Of a DNA stretch of 64,000 bases, positions 1-22,200 are shown one piece after another; position 1 is the first letter of the stretch; the number at the start of each line of letters is the position of its first letter. The notes beneath the pieces are model-generated. The model ran no database searches, had not been told where the DNA came from, and saw nothing but the letters and a program-made list of their open reading frames with translations. The translations under genes and the position numbers were made by a program. Origin of the DNA: Larimichthys crocea (taxonomy: Eukaryota > Chordata > Actinopteri > Sciaenidae); the NCBI RefSeq assembly GCF_000972845.2, contig NC_040021.1:7917291-7981290 (forward strand), given 5' to 3'.

Positions 1-8090
<8,090 letters not shown>

Positions 8091-9892
8091 TTATAGTCAC
8101 TGTATCCTTCCTCCTCGGTGTGAGACGGCGCTCCTTTCAAATCAGCACTTTGACTGATTCCTCTGCGCTTTGTTTCCTTTTCATTGCAGATTTCTTTTTC
8201 TTTATATATACATATATCAACTAGAGAAAGCTGGAGTTTTAATACAAATGGATGAATCCAAAGAAAGTGTGAATATCCCCGGTACTCCTGATGGCGGATA
8301 CTTCAACTGGTTGTAGTTAAACCTCCACTTTGCTGCAGCCGCGGGATTTCATCCATGACCTGCATGGAACACATGAACAAACAACATTATTATACATTGC
8401 ATTTTTGGCTTGCACAGTCCTTACGTTTACACTAATACCGGACGTGATGTAACTGTCTGTTGTGTTATTTTTGATGCAGGCCTTGCATGTCAGATGGAGC
8501 TGGCTGTTGGAAAAGACAACTGTATGGATTATTTATTACATTAAACAACAGTTTGATTAAAAAAAAATACATATATGATATTCTGTCTTTATAACATTAA
8601 AGCACACAAATGAATAGGTTTGTAGCGCCACCAGAAAGCAGCAAAATCAGAGCAGAAGCGTATTATAATCCAAACTGTAGATCAGAAATAGGCAGATTAA
8701 TTTATGCTTTTTAGTTTTAAACAAGCTCGCCCTGTTGATCAAACAATTTTCAAAATGTGCTGGACTGCAAATGTTTAATTTAGCCACCAAGCCTTTAAAT
8801 TCATCCAACAACAATTCAAAGTTTAGTCAAAGAGATGAAATCATTCTGCGTTTTTGTATTTTCCTGTCAGAATAAGCACAGAAGGCGTCATATTGCTGAT
8901 CGCTGCAGTAGTAGACTATCGAGGAAATGTCATTTGATCCACAACACAATCTCTGAAACGTGCGCAGCAGCGTTGGGGAAAAAAAACACACACACACACA
9001 ACTGTGACATAATCTCACCTCACTGGCCGATTTTTTCACTAGTTCTAAGAAAATATATTTTTTTTAAACATCCAGTTAAAGTTGACAGACTTGTTGAGAC
9101 AGATATATTTGCAGTATTCCTACCCGCGCTGCATTTCCCTACATCTGAATCGATCCTGTGGCCTTACTGGAAGCCTGCTGGGAATTTCACCTGTCCTGAA
9201 ACGGGTTCACCAGTCGTCCCAGTTAAGTTCGGTCTCAGCTCCTCCTGGATTTCCACCTGGAAAGGCGAACGGGTCGTGCGCTGCATACACCTCTCCAAAT
9301 TATAAGGACGCGCAACGAGTGGCATTCGTGCCCAACAAGCCTCCTCTCCTCAACTATCTCAATGTCCCTCTCTGGAGCCGTTCAGGACCCGCCCACAATG
9401 TGCCCACATGGCTCTGATTGGACAGAAGCGCCGAAAGTCATTTCGTGATTGGACACTTACCGTAGGCGTCAACTCTGTACGGTTAGGTATGCGCGGCACT
9501 TGGCCGTGCCCGATGTGAGCTTAGATGTGATCTTGTTGTGTTTTTGTTTTTCATTAGCGTGGAGATCACGGATCAAGCTGCAATAAATGAATAAATCCGC
9601 ATAAAATAGAACAGCAAGGGGAAGTTCTGCAGGTGACAGGCTAAATAAAAGCTGCAGAGGCCTGATTATTAAAAAAAAAAGAATATGTCCAGAATAAAAC
9701 AAGAATTATTATTTATGAAAAAGAAAACATTCCTTCATTTACCACAATTAAATCAGACCCTCATTAAAGAGTTTTCATCGCGTTTTATATCATTTAAAAT
9801 CAGAGTTTTCTCTCATCGACCTCAGTGGAAAATGTTGGTTTACTTGGTGGAATTACGCACAAAATCCAGAATTATATTAAAAAATAAATTAC

Positions 9893-9974
9893 TTTTCATG
9901 ATTCACTGGCTGAGATACAAACCCACAAATATTTTTTCATGATTCACTGGCTGAGATACAAACCCACAAATATT
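9893..9974. repeat. 41-bp tandem duplication (two copies)
   Basis: Two essentially identical 41-base units in direct tandem, each containing 'gattcactggctgagata'. The identity points to a recent local duplication or an assembly/replication slip. Confidence 0.9.
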
Positions 9975-10410
9975 AAATGGGCAATCTGGTGAAATGTAGT
10001 TGCAGGTTTTGGGACGTTTTCTAATAACAAACAGAAACAGCTAAATAAAATAAATCTATGGATGAGAGCTGCTGCTGCTGTTTTTTTTTTTAATAAATAG
10101 ATTTCAGATCCTCCCCTTCCACTTTTCAGCATGATAGCAATGCTCTTAATATTTTAAAGCTCTCTTTTGTTTTTTTTTACTGAACTGTGCACGACTGACC
10201 CAAACATGGAGCTGCTCACCTGTTTTAGTCGTTACGCAAAACGTTCCACGTGTTTCCGGGTGGATTTCCCTCCTCTGGAGTGAGTACCTTTTTATTGTTT
10301 CATAATTTCTCAGCATTCAAGTGTTTTGTAGCTGTTTATTGTCAAACGTGTAGATTTTATTAAGTGTTTATTATTCTTGGAATTGAAATCTTGAGGTTGA
10401 ATTTGCATGA

Positions 10411-10411
10411 T

Positions 10412-10478
<67 letters not shown>

Positions 10479-10479
10479 T
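10411..10479. repeat. (TTTA)n microsatellite
   Basis: About 17 tetranucleotide units, nearly perfect. A 25-base T run follows at about 10,565-10,589 and a short GA array at about 10,631-10,647. Confidence 0.92.
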
Positions 10480-10659
10480 GTATTTTGCACATGAAACTCA
10501 CTGGACTAGGTGATATTTATAGTTTACCCTCTCATCAAGTTAGCCCGTTTTGTCTTCAGCTATTCTTTTTTTTTTTTTTTTTTTTTTTTGACCAAAGCCA
10601 AATACAAATCAGTTTACACCCGAACGAAACAGAGAGAGAGAGAGAGTGAGAGTGAGTAG

Positions 10660-10960
10660 TGCTCCGTGTCCAGAGCTCATGCAATAGTTTGGTGTCCGTC
10701 AAACACGTTTATCTGAGGATTAATTTCCATGGTGTGAATCAGATGAGAGCGCCGCGGCGCATGTAGTTTTTTAATTAGATACCGGGAGCTCAGATGGAGG
10801 AGGGAGGGGGTGCTGGTAAGAGCAGCGGGCGCGGTGACGGGGGCGCGGACGCATGACGGTGAGCTCATTACGCACATAATTAGCCCTTAAATTGATGCTG
10901 CATCCTGCCATAATTGGAGATTGTCCTGCTGCCTGGGAACAGATATCTGCATGTCTCCTT
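10660..10960. promoter_or_regulatory. candidate conserved regulatory element upstream of sim1
   Basis: A moderately GC-rich, low-repeat stretch 2.6-2.9 kb upstream of the sim1 start codon. It has several homeodomain-type cores (aattag, ataattag, cataatt) and a CpG-rich middle. It looks like the developmental non-coding elements that often flank bHLH-PAS genes. This is inference from motif density only; no alignment was possible. Confidence 0.3.
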
Positions 10961-12045
10961 CCCCTTTTTCTTTTGTGTGTTTGTGTGTTTGTGTGTGTGT
11001 GTGTGTGAGGGATAATGGTGTCTAACTAATGGCTTCTACATGGACTCTACCTCTCTATTATTTTCTCATTTCTGAGAGATAAAAACACCAAATTGGCTAT
11101 TAGACAACAGGCCCAGATGCTGACTGGTCTTAGGTTCCCCCCACCCAAACAACATGTTACCGCATCTTTCACATCTGATGTTTCATTCATTATCATGTCT
11201 TTGAAGTTAACACCAGCTCAGATATATTAGTAATCCCACTCTGTGACCAATCCCTTGTCACTGGATCTCTCTTTTTTTTTTTACAGGAGCCACGTAGGTC
11301 AGAGGTCACCATGGTTTGTTCACTTCAGGTCCTTCTGCGTGCAATTTATTATTAAAACAACCGATTCTCTTGTCACGTTTTGTGCTATAAACTTCATTTT
11401 CCTTCACATATATGCCAACAAAACATTCAGACAATCATTTTTAATGAGAGTTTCAGCACCTACAGTTCAAGCTTCCTGTCATCAGTGTTCCCTCTGCAGG
11501 GACACACACGGATTGGGAAGTTCTCTGAGGGTATGAGCTCCAGGCAGCTGGTAGAAGATTTACCCTGCCCGGACATCCTGTTAATGCCCCACCACAGGCT
11601 GTCACAACAGGGGAGCTCGCTTTGCTGTCCTTCCAACCTCTCCCTCCCTTCCACCAGGGTCTTACCCATCTTTCCATTTTTATTGTGTTTTTTTTTTTTT
11701 TTTCCCACAAATCACACTTCTCTGTGGGAAACCAGGTCTGAAATTCTCCCCCAGCATGAAAAAAAGTAACAAGAGTGAGAGGGGCAGGTTAGTGAAGGTT
11801 ATTGAGGGAAAGGATTCAAGGAAAAAGTGGGAAGAGGGTGAGAGGATGGAGGTAGGCACTGTCAGTAATGTTCAATGGGGAGCACAGTGCAACGTTTCCT
11901 CTAATGAGCTCTCGTAATGACACTGTGTTTCATGGTCTGGGTAATGGTGCCCTTGAGCAACGCACTTAAAGAAGCGTTATTAGTGGCATCTGAGCAGATA
12001 GACTGAAGGTTCAAGATTCAGCGCTCGATTCTCTTTTTTTATTAG
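10961..12045. other. non-coding stretch, nothing identified
   Basis: Contains a short (TG)n array near 10,975-11,008 and T-rich runs near 11,270 and 11,685. Short open frames overlap each other on both strands and show no recognisable protein. Confidence 0.5.
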
Positions 12046-12048
12046 TTA

Positions 12049-13025
12049 CACTGGGGAACACAATATTTGTTGAGTTAGGTCGGACAGCTGTTTTTAACAA
12101 ATTTTTGGGTGCAGAATCCAAAACTGATCTCAGTTTTTCTCTATCACGTCAAGTTTTTAAACTATAGGATCCCCGTTTTCTCAAAAAAAATATAATAAAA
12201 TACTGTACTTAACAGATATGTGCTTGTTTTCACTTAAACAAAAGTAACAGTCTGTGCAATGATCTTTTTGCCCTCGCCAAACCATGGGGATACCAAACGC
12301 CAACTTTTCACGTGTTCCTTTGGTCCACATCCGTAAACTCTCCACACACTGCTTGCACACTTTGTGAGGGCCCATGGCTTGTCTCAATCACCGAGTTTTA
12401 CTCTAAAATATGCAAAATATGCTTGTTTGACAAATGCACTGATGTTTGCCCTCTGACTTGGAATGGCGAAACTATCACAAATATAGCAAAAGGAGTCAGA
12501 GTTGTTTAGGCATTTACGACAAGAAGTAGCAGGAGCAGACATGATCTGGAACAAAGGAAATATATACCTATGTAAATAAAACACTAAGATGGAATAGTTA
12601 CAAGTTTTGAAAACTACAAAAACAGCATAAAACCAAATAGAACTTACAACGGTATGCTTGTGGTGACAAGGTTAAGAGAAAAGCCAGCACAAATCCTCTT
12701 AATTCCCAGTATGCTCGCTTTCTGTTTGCAGATATTGATAGTACTGACCTATTGGGAGCTGCACACACCTCTCACCGCACTGTCTCAATTGTGACTGCAC
12801 AAACAAGTTGCCACGTCGCTGTGGATGAGTCCAATCGTAATCAGCCTGCAAGTCTTACTACAGCTAATCAGTGGAATTGTCCTATCTGGAGGGTAAGCTG
12901 TGGAGAAAAAACTTGACGCGCTAGAAAAAACCTGACTGCAATTTTGGAATCGGCATGCCAATCTTAGTTTTAATCGGCATAAAAATCCAACTCAAGAGAA
13001 AAAAAATTCAAATTGTTCCCCAGTG
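12049..13025. mobile_element. 977-bp DNA transposon with 12-bp terminal inverted repeats and TTA target duplication
   Basis: The left end reads CACTGGGGAACA and the right end is its exact reverse complement (tgttccccagtg). Sub-terminal similarity continues inside ('ttgagtta' on the left, complement of 'aactcaag' on the right). The element is flanked by TTA at 12,046-12,048 and again at 13,026-13,028. CACT-starting ends with 3-bp target duplications suggest a CACTA/EnSpm-like group; PIF-Harbinger also makes TTA/TAA duplications, so the superfamily is not settled. It carries only a broken ORF, so it is non-autonomous. Confidence 0.75.
12195..12542 (-). pseudogene. broken transposon-associated ORF with paired-cysteine motifs
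   Basis: Reads on the minus strand from an ATG at 12,542: MSAPATSCRKCLNN, then FCYICDSFAIPSQR, QAYFAYFRVKLGD, a TGA, then, after a one-base frame change, HKVCKQCVESLRMWTKGTRE, FGIPMVWRGQKDH and CTDCYFC. The CxxC pairs and the 'FGIPMVWR...DCYFC' pattern are like a multi-copy family of predicted proteins I have seen in fish and arthropod genomes, where they seem linked to mobile DNA. One stop and one frameshift separate two otherwise convincing halves. It lies wholly inside the 12,049-13,025 element. Confidence 0.6.
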
Positions 13026-14739
13026 TTATCATTTCCATGTAGTTGCTAAGGTAATCTTAGATAAAACAAAAACAAAACTTGTAACATAAATGAGACATGA
13101 AAGTAGTTTAAGACTGTTTTTGTTGTTTTGAGATTTATCTCTCTCAGATTTGCGTCACCACTAAATACAGTGCAGGTACTCTAAAAGAGTAAAGCTCTGA
13201 TTTAGTGTTCCAGTCCTATAACCATAAAAACAAGTTTGTCTTTTTAGTCCACACATTTTTCTTTTTTGTCAAAACCCAGTGTCTACATTATGCAGCTCGA
13301 CTGTTGACATCTGTGTTACGAGATTTTGGTGTGTTATGCAAGCAGTGGCTAATTTAGCCTTAAGCTGCTAGACTGGAGCATAGATGAGGAGTGGGCTACC
13401 TCACCTCCACACTCCACCTCAAGACTCTTTTCATTTCCAAACTTGTAGTCTTCAGACCCAACTGGCTACTTACCAGATTTTGCACAGCTCTCTCTGGAGC
13501 CACACATTGTTTTTTATACAATTTTTATTTTTGACACATGCAGCCCAAAAGATCTGTAAACAGACTTCAGCGTGTAAAATCAGTGGAGTTCCCATTCGAA
13601 GCCTTCAAAAACTAAGCACCAACATATCTCTCCAGAAATATTTTATCAGTGCCTGAGGATAAAGGTACATTTTCATTGGAAGTGTTCACTGAGAACTGAT
13701 AGTTGAAAATATGTCACCAAAAAGCATTCACGAACTAAATCAAGCCTGCAAGGCTAACCATAGACTAACTTTTGAATGACTATTTCCCATGCATTAAACA
13801 TTTGGTTGTTGCTTGATAACTGACTGCCAGGTTTGCCCAGATGTGTTAACCAAAACAGTCCCAGCTCCAGACTGCACTACACAGCACACAACAATAACAT
13901 ACCACTTCAACAAAAGCATATTGCTGTTTTTTTTATGGCATTAGAAAACATGACTTTCCTAGAAAAATTGAAAATGATCAATAATGGAAAACATGTAAAT
14001 TAAAATGGTGTTGCATGCCGCCTCATGTCTTCCATTCACATGGGCTTAATTTATCTGGGAGACCCACGCTGCCATGGAGACCCAACTCTGTATTAATAAC
14101 ATATTCTCCACTTCTTTCTCTCATATTTCTCCTTTTATACCCTCAAGATAACTTCCATCATAGGCTAATTTCACCTCCAGTTCAGATTCAAATAACTTTA
14201 TTAGATGTAAGATCATATATATATATATATATGGGAGTATGAGATATACAGTGTCTATATGTGGATGGGGGGAAAAGACTGTATGGAAAATTTAAGCAAT
14301 ATTGTGGAAACGGCAACAAGATGTTAAAAAAGGATGCAGAGATGAAAAACAGCCGATTCTAAATGTGTTAGTCAAAGATTTCACAGAACGAGTGAAAGAA
14401 AGCAATGAGACTGAGGCACCATGTCGGGTTACACTCTGTGCTCCGAGATTGAAACGGTTGGGCATATGTAAACAGGCTGCATGTTTGACCAAGATTTGCC
14501 AGTTGTGTTTTCTGTAAGCTATTACTGACTCTTTGTGTTCTGTTTTCCCTAAAAGACGGAAATATTATTTGCTACTCCCTGCCTCCTCTAGCTGTTGGTT
14601 TTTGAACCAGCCATTTTATTTGGAGAGTGAGTGGCTGGACATTTTATATTGTGTTCTTTTTCTCCCATTATCAGTGACTCTTTCCCATCAATCCTTGCTC
14701 TCTGTGTCTCTTTCTGCCAGGCCCTTCACTGAGCCCATC

Positions 14740-14910
14740 TGCTGTGTGCGAGCGTTAATTAACCACACTGCCATTTCCTCTGTGTGTGCTGTGTTTGAAG
14801 GTGCTTAGAGTACACGAGTCAGACCCGCAAGTTCATCAAAATGCTAATTCGGCCCAAATTAAAGTTGTGATTAACATTACACAGTTTCCTGTGCAGACAG
14901 ATTGATCCTT
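14740..14910. promoter_or_regulatory. candidate non-coding regulatory element
   Basis: A non-repetitive stretch with closely spaced homeodomain-type cores (gttaattaacc, gctaattc, gtgattaacatt) about 6.7 kb upstream of the sim1 start codon. It is flagged only because of motif clustering; conservation is untested. Confidence 0.2.
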
Positions 14911-16163
14911 CTATGAGCGCTTTCTCTTTCTCTCTCTCTCTCCCTCCCTCTCTCTGGGTGATGAGTGTCTGGGGAAAGAGAGACTTTCCTCTTGGGTGTT
15001 CTTGTCATCATCGCCAAAGTGGAAGAAAAACAGAAAAACAGCCCACAGATGAAGCTGTGAAGATTTGTGTGAGGAAGACTTGTGCCTAAATGCTAACAGT
15101 TTGATTTAAAACATAAATAAAAGTCCCTTATGCCATATGCATAATGCATAAAAATATGCATTATCTTTCCGCTCTCATTTTATAATAATTCACAAGCATA
15201 TCAATCCATATTTGTTTGTGTGCATGTACAGTACCTGTGGGTATGCCGCTGCATCATCTCAGACCGTGTACATATGTGAGAAACCAATAAGCTGTGGCTC
15301 TGATGCAGTGACACAGTTCTAACTATATTTACCCTGCTCTCCAGCTGCCTCTGCACCTCCCACAAACATGGAAACAAGGCCCAGAGAGGTTAAAAACCCC
15401 ATTAAACATTCAAATAATAGAATTTTTTGTTTTACACAAATCAAATTTTCTGATTTTCTGCTTTACTTAATTTTTTTTCACCATCATCACTTTGCATGTG
15501 ACTTCAGCAGCCTTGAGTTTTACACATTCTCACATTTCTGATGATTAAAAGCTGTAAAATGTTAAGCACGGAATATAATTGTTGTGCTGAAAGGCAGATT
15601 AGCAGCCTCTCTAATAGGTTCCCCTTGCTAATTCATGGGACAAGACATGCTCAGTATAACCTAGGTGGTAGCCATGTGTTTTTTTTTTCTTAAAACAACA
15701 GCAGCTTGACATTCCCGATGGGTAAATGACAGTGGAATGCTTATTTAGGTACGTACTGTAGCCTCTCTTTCACACACACACACACTCACACTCACACACA
15801 CACGGATAAACCTCTCGCGGTAATGAAAGCCCCTGGCGTTCATCACTCTGTCTTAAGCAGTGGTTATTGAGGCATTAAATATGTCTACACAGGGCTCAGT
15901 GAAAGGCTGCCAGATCAGTGTTCTCCTCTGGGGGGGGGGGCTCTGTTTGCATACAGACAGGTTGGGGGATTGCGAACGTGCACCGAATGGAGCCTGGGAA
16001 GTCGTAACTGGGTGCCCACCACTGTGGTGTTAGCGCCATTATGGGATGTCACTGTGGGAGAACTGCAGCTCTTCAGCAGGATTACTGAGATTCTTGCTGA
16101 AATTGAGCGGAATTGGAAATGTGGCCGACGGATTCTCTCCAGAGTGATGCGTGCATGATACTG

Positions 16164-16164
16164 C

Positions 16165-16200
<36 letters not shown>

Positions 16201-16204
16201 CACA
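16164..16204. repeat. (CA)n microsatellite
   Basis: About 20 CA units with one interruption. The open frames across it (cysteine/valine or histidine/threonine repeats) are artefacts of the array. Confidence 0.92.
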
Positions 16205-19200
16205 GCTTTACACTCATGTGCAAGCAAATGCAAATGTGCATTTACGAAAACATTTAGCCACAACAAGAATTCTGATGATGTTGTGCGCTTGGAAAAGTAA
16301 AAGTATGCAGACCGCTACAGGTGGATTTGAGCAAATGTTTGATCGCTGAATTTGCCTCTAGTTCTTTTGTTGTCATTTCTCCTTGCAGCGTGGCAACAAA
16401 TGCAAAACACAGGCCGGTGCATACCTCAGTAGTCTCTACTTTCATGCATGTTTGCGTACTGGAAAATGTGGTGGTTTGTTGTGTTTTTTTAAAACCCTGC
16501 TTGCAAATATTCCATAAGGGACAATACAAATTTGAATTGTATTAAAATGAAGTGAACTGAAATGACTCAAGAGTGTAAAATTAAACGCTGACTGCAACAC
16601 TGAAGCCATGTGCAACAGCAGCTCATATATAGGGTTTTTTGAAACATTTTTTTTTTTATGGTTCTGTGGTGGACAGTAGCCGCCAACAGCGTCAGATCAC
16701 TACATGACTGTGGCACAAGAAAGGGCCTTTACAGCTCAGTAGCCTCCTTTCTAATGGGTCTGGGGGTCAATGTGCTGAGGCCGCACTCCCTCCTGAGGTC
16801 CCTTCTCCTGTGTCATAAAATAAACATGCTGGGTGCGACCCTGGTGAGGGTTGAACATTAACACCCCAGCCGTTGGCCCCGCGGGTCATCAAGGGGTCAG
16901 CAGCCTGTGGTGGAGGGAAGGCCGGAGATTATTCTTCCACACTGACAGCCGCACCACCATGGCATGGGTGCGTAAGAAACCCACACTCCGAGTGTTATGT
17001 AAATTCTGCCTGAAGGATTAATGGTAGCAACACTTTGTCTTTTAGGTCAAAATGGTGTTTTGGAGGATTGAAGGGGCAGGGCAAGATTTAGAGATGTTAG
17101 TTATGGGTTGGTATAGAATTTAAGTTGAGGTAGAAATACTTTTTGCTTTTTTAAACATTCTGTTTATAATGTTGATTATGTTTATAGTGTCATAGAGCTT
17201 GTGCCAAAAACTGCAACGATGCATTTTTATAAAAATCAAACAATCACAAATAAAAACATTCAGTCCCTTTAAACCTGCAATAACTGATGTGTTTTTTTTT
17301 TAGCCACGTCGGAGCTGAGGAAACTATCTGCAAACACAACTTTGACATATTATTACCTTTTCAATTTACAAAGCAAATCCAACAACTTTAGCATTGATTT
17401 GGAGCTTTGTTCCAAAATCAATGCCAACATTCACTCTCCTTTTAGCCCTGTTTTGCTCTCCACCCACTCCTATCTGTTTGTTCAGCAGCTAAATGTCCCG
17501 CTATGTTCAGCTAACTTTATCTGTCAGTCATTTGCTGCTGAGCCATCTACAGTAGTCGGCGTGAAGAGCCTTTTTTACTGAAAAAAGCTGCGTGTTGCGA
17601 CCAAAAACAACACGAGTGAGAGAAGAGTGAGAGAACCAAAACAATTTGGAGGCCTTAAAAAAACAAAACAAAGAGCTGAAAGACACTAAAATGCCCCTTA
17701 GAGCTGGGGGTAAATGCAGAGTTGTTTTTTTTTCTAGTTCAACAACCCTTTTGACAAGTAGTCATGCAATCCATTGTAAATATAAAAATATCGATTATAG
17801 CCACCCTAAGTAACAGCCAGTAGTGTTCATGATTCACACCGGTACATTTCGAGTTTGGCGTTTTCATGAATTGTTTTGTTGCATGTCACAGGTCCAGAAA
17901 CCAGAAGAGGCAGAGCAGAGTGGCGTGAGCCTCCCCCAGCAGCAGTGCTGCCCTGGTGCATTATTCAGCCTGGCATTCACCCTGACAGCGGGGAGCCACA
18001 GATGTCAGACATGGCTAACCAGCTATTGTAGAGACCAGGCACGGACATCAGGCCTGCCAAGACTGGCCAGACTTGAACTAGATATTCTATATTGACATTA
18101 AGAAAGATAGAAAGGGAGAGTGAAATCTAAGAAATGATTGACATCCATTGAGAGAGAGGTCAAACGGGACTTGTAAGTAATTCTTAAGGTTTGTTTTGGA
18201 TTTAGTAAAATATGTTATTTGGTCGTAATTGTATATTTCTGCCACCATTGTAATCCTTGGTTTTCTTGGCTAACAAAGGCACTGTTAGGAACGATTTTCA
18301 AAGTCTATTTGTCCTTATCCTATTGCCAGAATTACAATCCAAGAAAACACAACAGAAAGTGAGGATTTATAAGCAAAGTACAAAAGCTGTAGGATTTATT
18401 TGTCCTTTTAGCCTATCCACTATGTGCTTATAAAACCTCCCCCTGCAACAATTAGAGGGACATAGATCACATTCTTGCCTTCGCAGAGGCCAGATAACAC
18501 CATAAGGCTTTGGGACATCTCATTCGCATTGGGAACGGTCTGGAAGATGCTTTACTAGATGGATTTATATGTGGCCTACGCTGCTTCCCAGTGATTGAAT
18601 GTCTGTGTGCATGTGTTGAGCTGACTCTGTGTGGATCTGTCAGGGGACTCATAAGGCAGGTTTGAATTAGGCATGAGATAGGAGGAGGATGTGTGTGTGT
18701 TTGTCTGTGTGTGCATGTGTGACTCCGAGTACTTTATGGTGAAAGAGCGTGTAAATAGTGACCGGAGACAGATGTTGTCTCATCCCTGAAAGGCTGAGGA
18801 TAAAAAATTATTAGGACAAGACCCTAGGATCAGGGCAGAGCAGGACATTTTTCAAGATGACATACTTCCAGCATGTTATAATGGAAAGGACAAACATGTA
18901 AATGGCACAAACACAGAGTCTTCTTTTCTCGATTCGATGGCATTACTAGCTGATAATATCCAGTTGCACAAAGTGAAACTGAATCTGTGAAAAGTTCACA
19001 CGATCTTTTTCATCTGTGCAGCACTTCAGCTCTACCTAAGAGGTTAGCTATAGCTCTAAACACCACAAACCCTATAAAACATGAGCTGGAGAGTTGTGAG
19101 AAACATAAAAGAAGTTCCTTTTAATGTAATATTGATTTACAAACCGCATGTTAAAACACCTCCCAGTCATGGGTCATTACATTCAACCCCTAACGAATTG

Positions 19201-22200
19201 CGCTGGGTGCTGAACTGGAGCCAGTGCACATGAGGCACTGGGCGTTTTTAGATCCACATGCATGGGTTTTGGGTGTCCTGGTGTCTAGACAGTAGCAGCC
19301 TGAGAGCAAAAGCTTAAACTAAAGAAAGTCATTATATAGAAGTGAAGTAAAGCAACAGTATCTTGGTAAGAACTAGTGACAAAGTGCTTTTAATCAGTGC
19401 CTCCATGTACAAGTATAACTATGCAATCTTATACTTAAAAGCATATGTCTTTGTTTTAATATTACATTTTAGATATGATGACAGGCTGTGGGGAGATTAT
19501 TGGATTAGCTGTCAAGATCTTGCAGCCTCTGATGTGTGTATTCACTGATGCCATCCAAGCATTTTTACATGCCCATATTGATTAGTGCAATTAGAACAAT
19601 TAGACAAAATTACTGTCTGTGTTTTGACCTCACAACACAGTGTTGTGACAACAGAGACAGCAACAGGGGAAAATTATACCAATTAATTTGTTCCACTCAG
19701 TTAATGTTTTGATGGTGCTAAGTGTCAGAAACAAAAGCAAAATGTTGGGAGAAACAGCACATCCCTAACAGGGATTTCTTTTATTTGGATTGGTTCACTG
19801 ACAGCAAACACAATCTATTTGCAAATACAGAACACATCAGACTTTGTAAAGAATAAAACAATAAAGTTCTATTCTTATTTCCATCATTGTTTCTAGACAG
19901 TCCAATAACCAAGACTTGCATTCAGTGACATTATTAGAAATAAGAACAAAGAGCTAGAAAACATAATCACAGGAGCAAACGAGTGACTAGATGAGCTAAA
20001 GAAAAATATGGAGAAAGAAGAAGAAAGAAGTCATATCGTAAAAGAAAATACTTGGGAAATAAGTTTAATATCAGCAAAGTAGAACTTAGAAATCCTGATC
20101 TGACATCCTGTAAAGGAATACTGGCAACATTTTATTTCAAGACTCCTCATTTAGTGTTTATAAAGAGGATATAAACAATCATTAAATGGTTCATAGCACA
20201 CTGTAATGTGGTTGTAAACAGACATAAGGCTATAAATATAAGCATTATGACATGACTGAATTATGTGTAAACAATTATAACTTCTCATATGAAGACATAT
20301 TTAATATTTTTACAACATGTTTTGTGAGTGTAACCATTCATTAAATGGTTATATACTGCAAACATTTATTTTATTTTGTAAATATGTAATTCAACTGCAG
20401 AAATATTCAATTGTGATGCATTTAAATTGCACTATGTCTGCTTTGACATGTAAACACCAGAAAGAGTTTGATGATGGCAAATCAGTTTTCCTTGTATTTG
20501 CATTGTAATCAAATCTATTAAATATTGTCAAAGGTTTCAACTTTTTGAATTACCAGTGAGGACACTGAGGGAGTGACATGATCAGTTTTTTTTCCTTCTT
20601 TTCTATTCTACAGTTAAAAAGAAACATTGAAGCCATCAGCTGTTTTAAACTAGATTTATATAAATAAATAAAACTTTTCTCCATCAGAACTTTATTATTG
20701 GCTAAATGCAGAGCGCTGTGAGGCATTATTCAGACCCTTGTGGTTTATATGACTAAAAAATAAAAGAATCAAAAATCTGGAGGTTGGAATACGGCTTGGA
20801 AAGACCAAAGTATTCTGGCTACAGCTTTAGAAGTGGTCAGAGTAATTATAGAAGTCATTTATTTAAGTGCAATACAATTAAGAACATGCTTTTTATATTG
20901 AAATATTTGAAAAAAACAAATATCCTGGAAACTAACCTTTCACTGTAGCTCTCATCAGGCAGCCTGTACTCACGCATGCAAGATGCTACAGCAAATATGG
21001 CTCCCATTTACATCTTAATTCACCTACTGAAAAATGCTTCCACATGAGGAAGGTTGGTCTTCATCGTCAAACTATTATTATGTGTTTAGAGGCTTACGCA
21101 GAATACACGGCGTATGGTGTTTTTTCAGACATTCATAGTCACCAGCCAACCAAAAAACAGCCATACCAAGAATCCTTTTTTCCATATCACATGCAAATTT
21201 TTTGCAGTAACGCCCCCTTCATGCTTTGTTTTTCCTGTGGTAACATCGCATTTACATTTCATGAGCTCACTTTTTTTTTTCTTTCTTTCCTCCCTCAGCA
21301 TTGACTTGTCAATGGGCTGATTTACAGGGCCAGTCATTTCCATGCAGGTCAGTGGCTGAAACGCTTTCCCTGCTGCAGATGAATATTTACATGGCAGTTA
21401 ACAGGTGGCGAGTAGTTTAATGGTGGTAATTGCTCCATGGCACGTGTAGCAACAGAGGAGGTGTGTTGCTTGGGGCTGTCCCACTTCTGTGATGATGCAT
21501 CCCTTGGGATATATCTTGTGCCTCTGTGTTTGTGTTTGTGCACCATATATTATACATTTAAAGGTGACTTTTATGATGCCCAGACTATATTCCAAGTAAA
21601 GAAAATAGCATGGATGTGGTATAATGCAATAACATGTGCTTCCCTAATGTTTTTCTTTACCGATGATAATGGTTCATTTTTAGCACTGCTTGATATTTGT
21701 GTTTAGTTTCCATCTAGTCTCTTGATAAGAGCATATATACTCAAGGCCCATCATGTACCCTAATAAATCTTTAATCTTGTAGCTTGTAGCAGAAGACCAA
21801 CCTATGTAAACTGCTTCCTGTATTTGATAAGATAGAGATGTATACCTTTTATAGATCCGTTATCTTGCCCTAGCTTTATTTTTGCTCCTCAGTGGAGAGA
21901 GATTAGGTTTTATTGTCTGTCTGACAGCCATGCAAATGTTAAAGCGCTGGAATGTTCCACAAAGCGTAGCAGATGGACACGACAAACCCCTCCTTCTCAC
22001 TCTCAAGGAACATGACATCACCACATATGGTCGCAGTGATTGATCTGTCGTTAGAGAGTGATGGCTGGCTGAGTGGAGAGAATGGGGAAGGGATATGCAC
22101 AGAGCAGAGAGAGGCAAAGTGCTGGCGTAATGTTTTCCATGGCAAGACTCATACAGTCATGAGGATGAATGTGTCAATGGGGCAGAGTGTTTTTAAATGG

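Noticed and set aside
8835..9417. Overlapping open frames of 111-156 codons upstream of sim1
   Set aside because: No recognisable domain, odd composition and no splice context. They overlap a CA-rich run and a possible promoter region.
16113..16266. Frames rich in His/Thr or Cys/Val
   Set aside because: They are direct translations of a (CA)n/(TG)n array.
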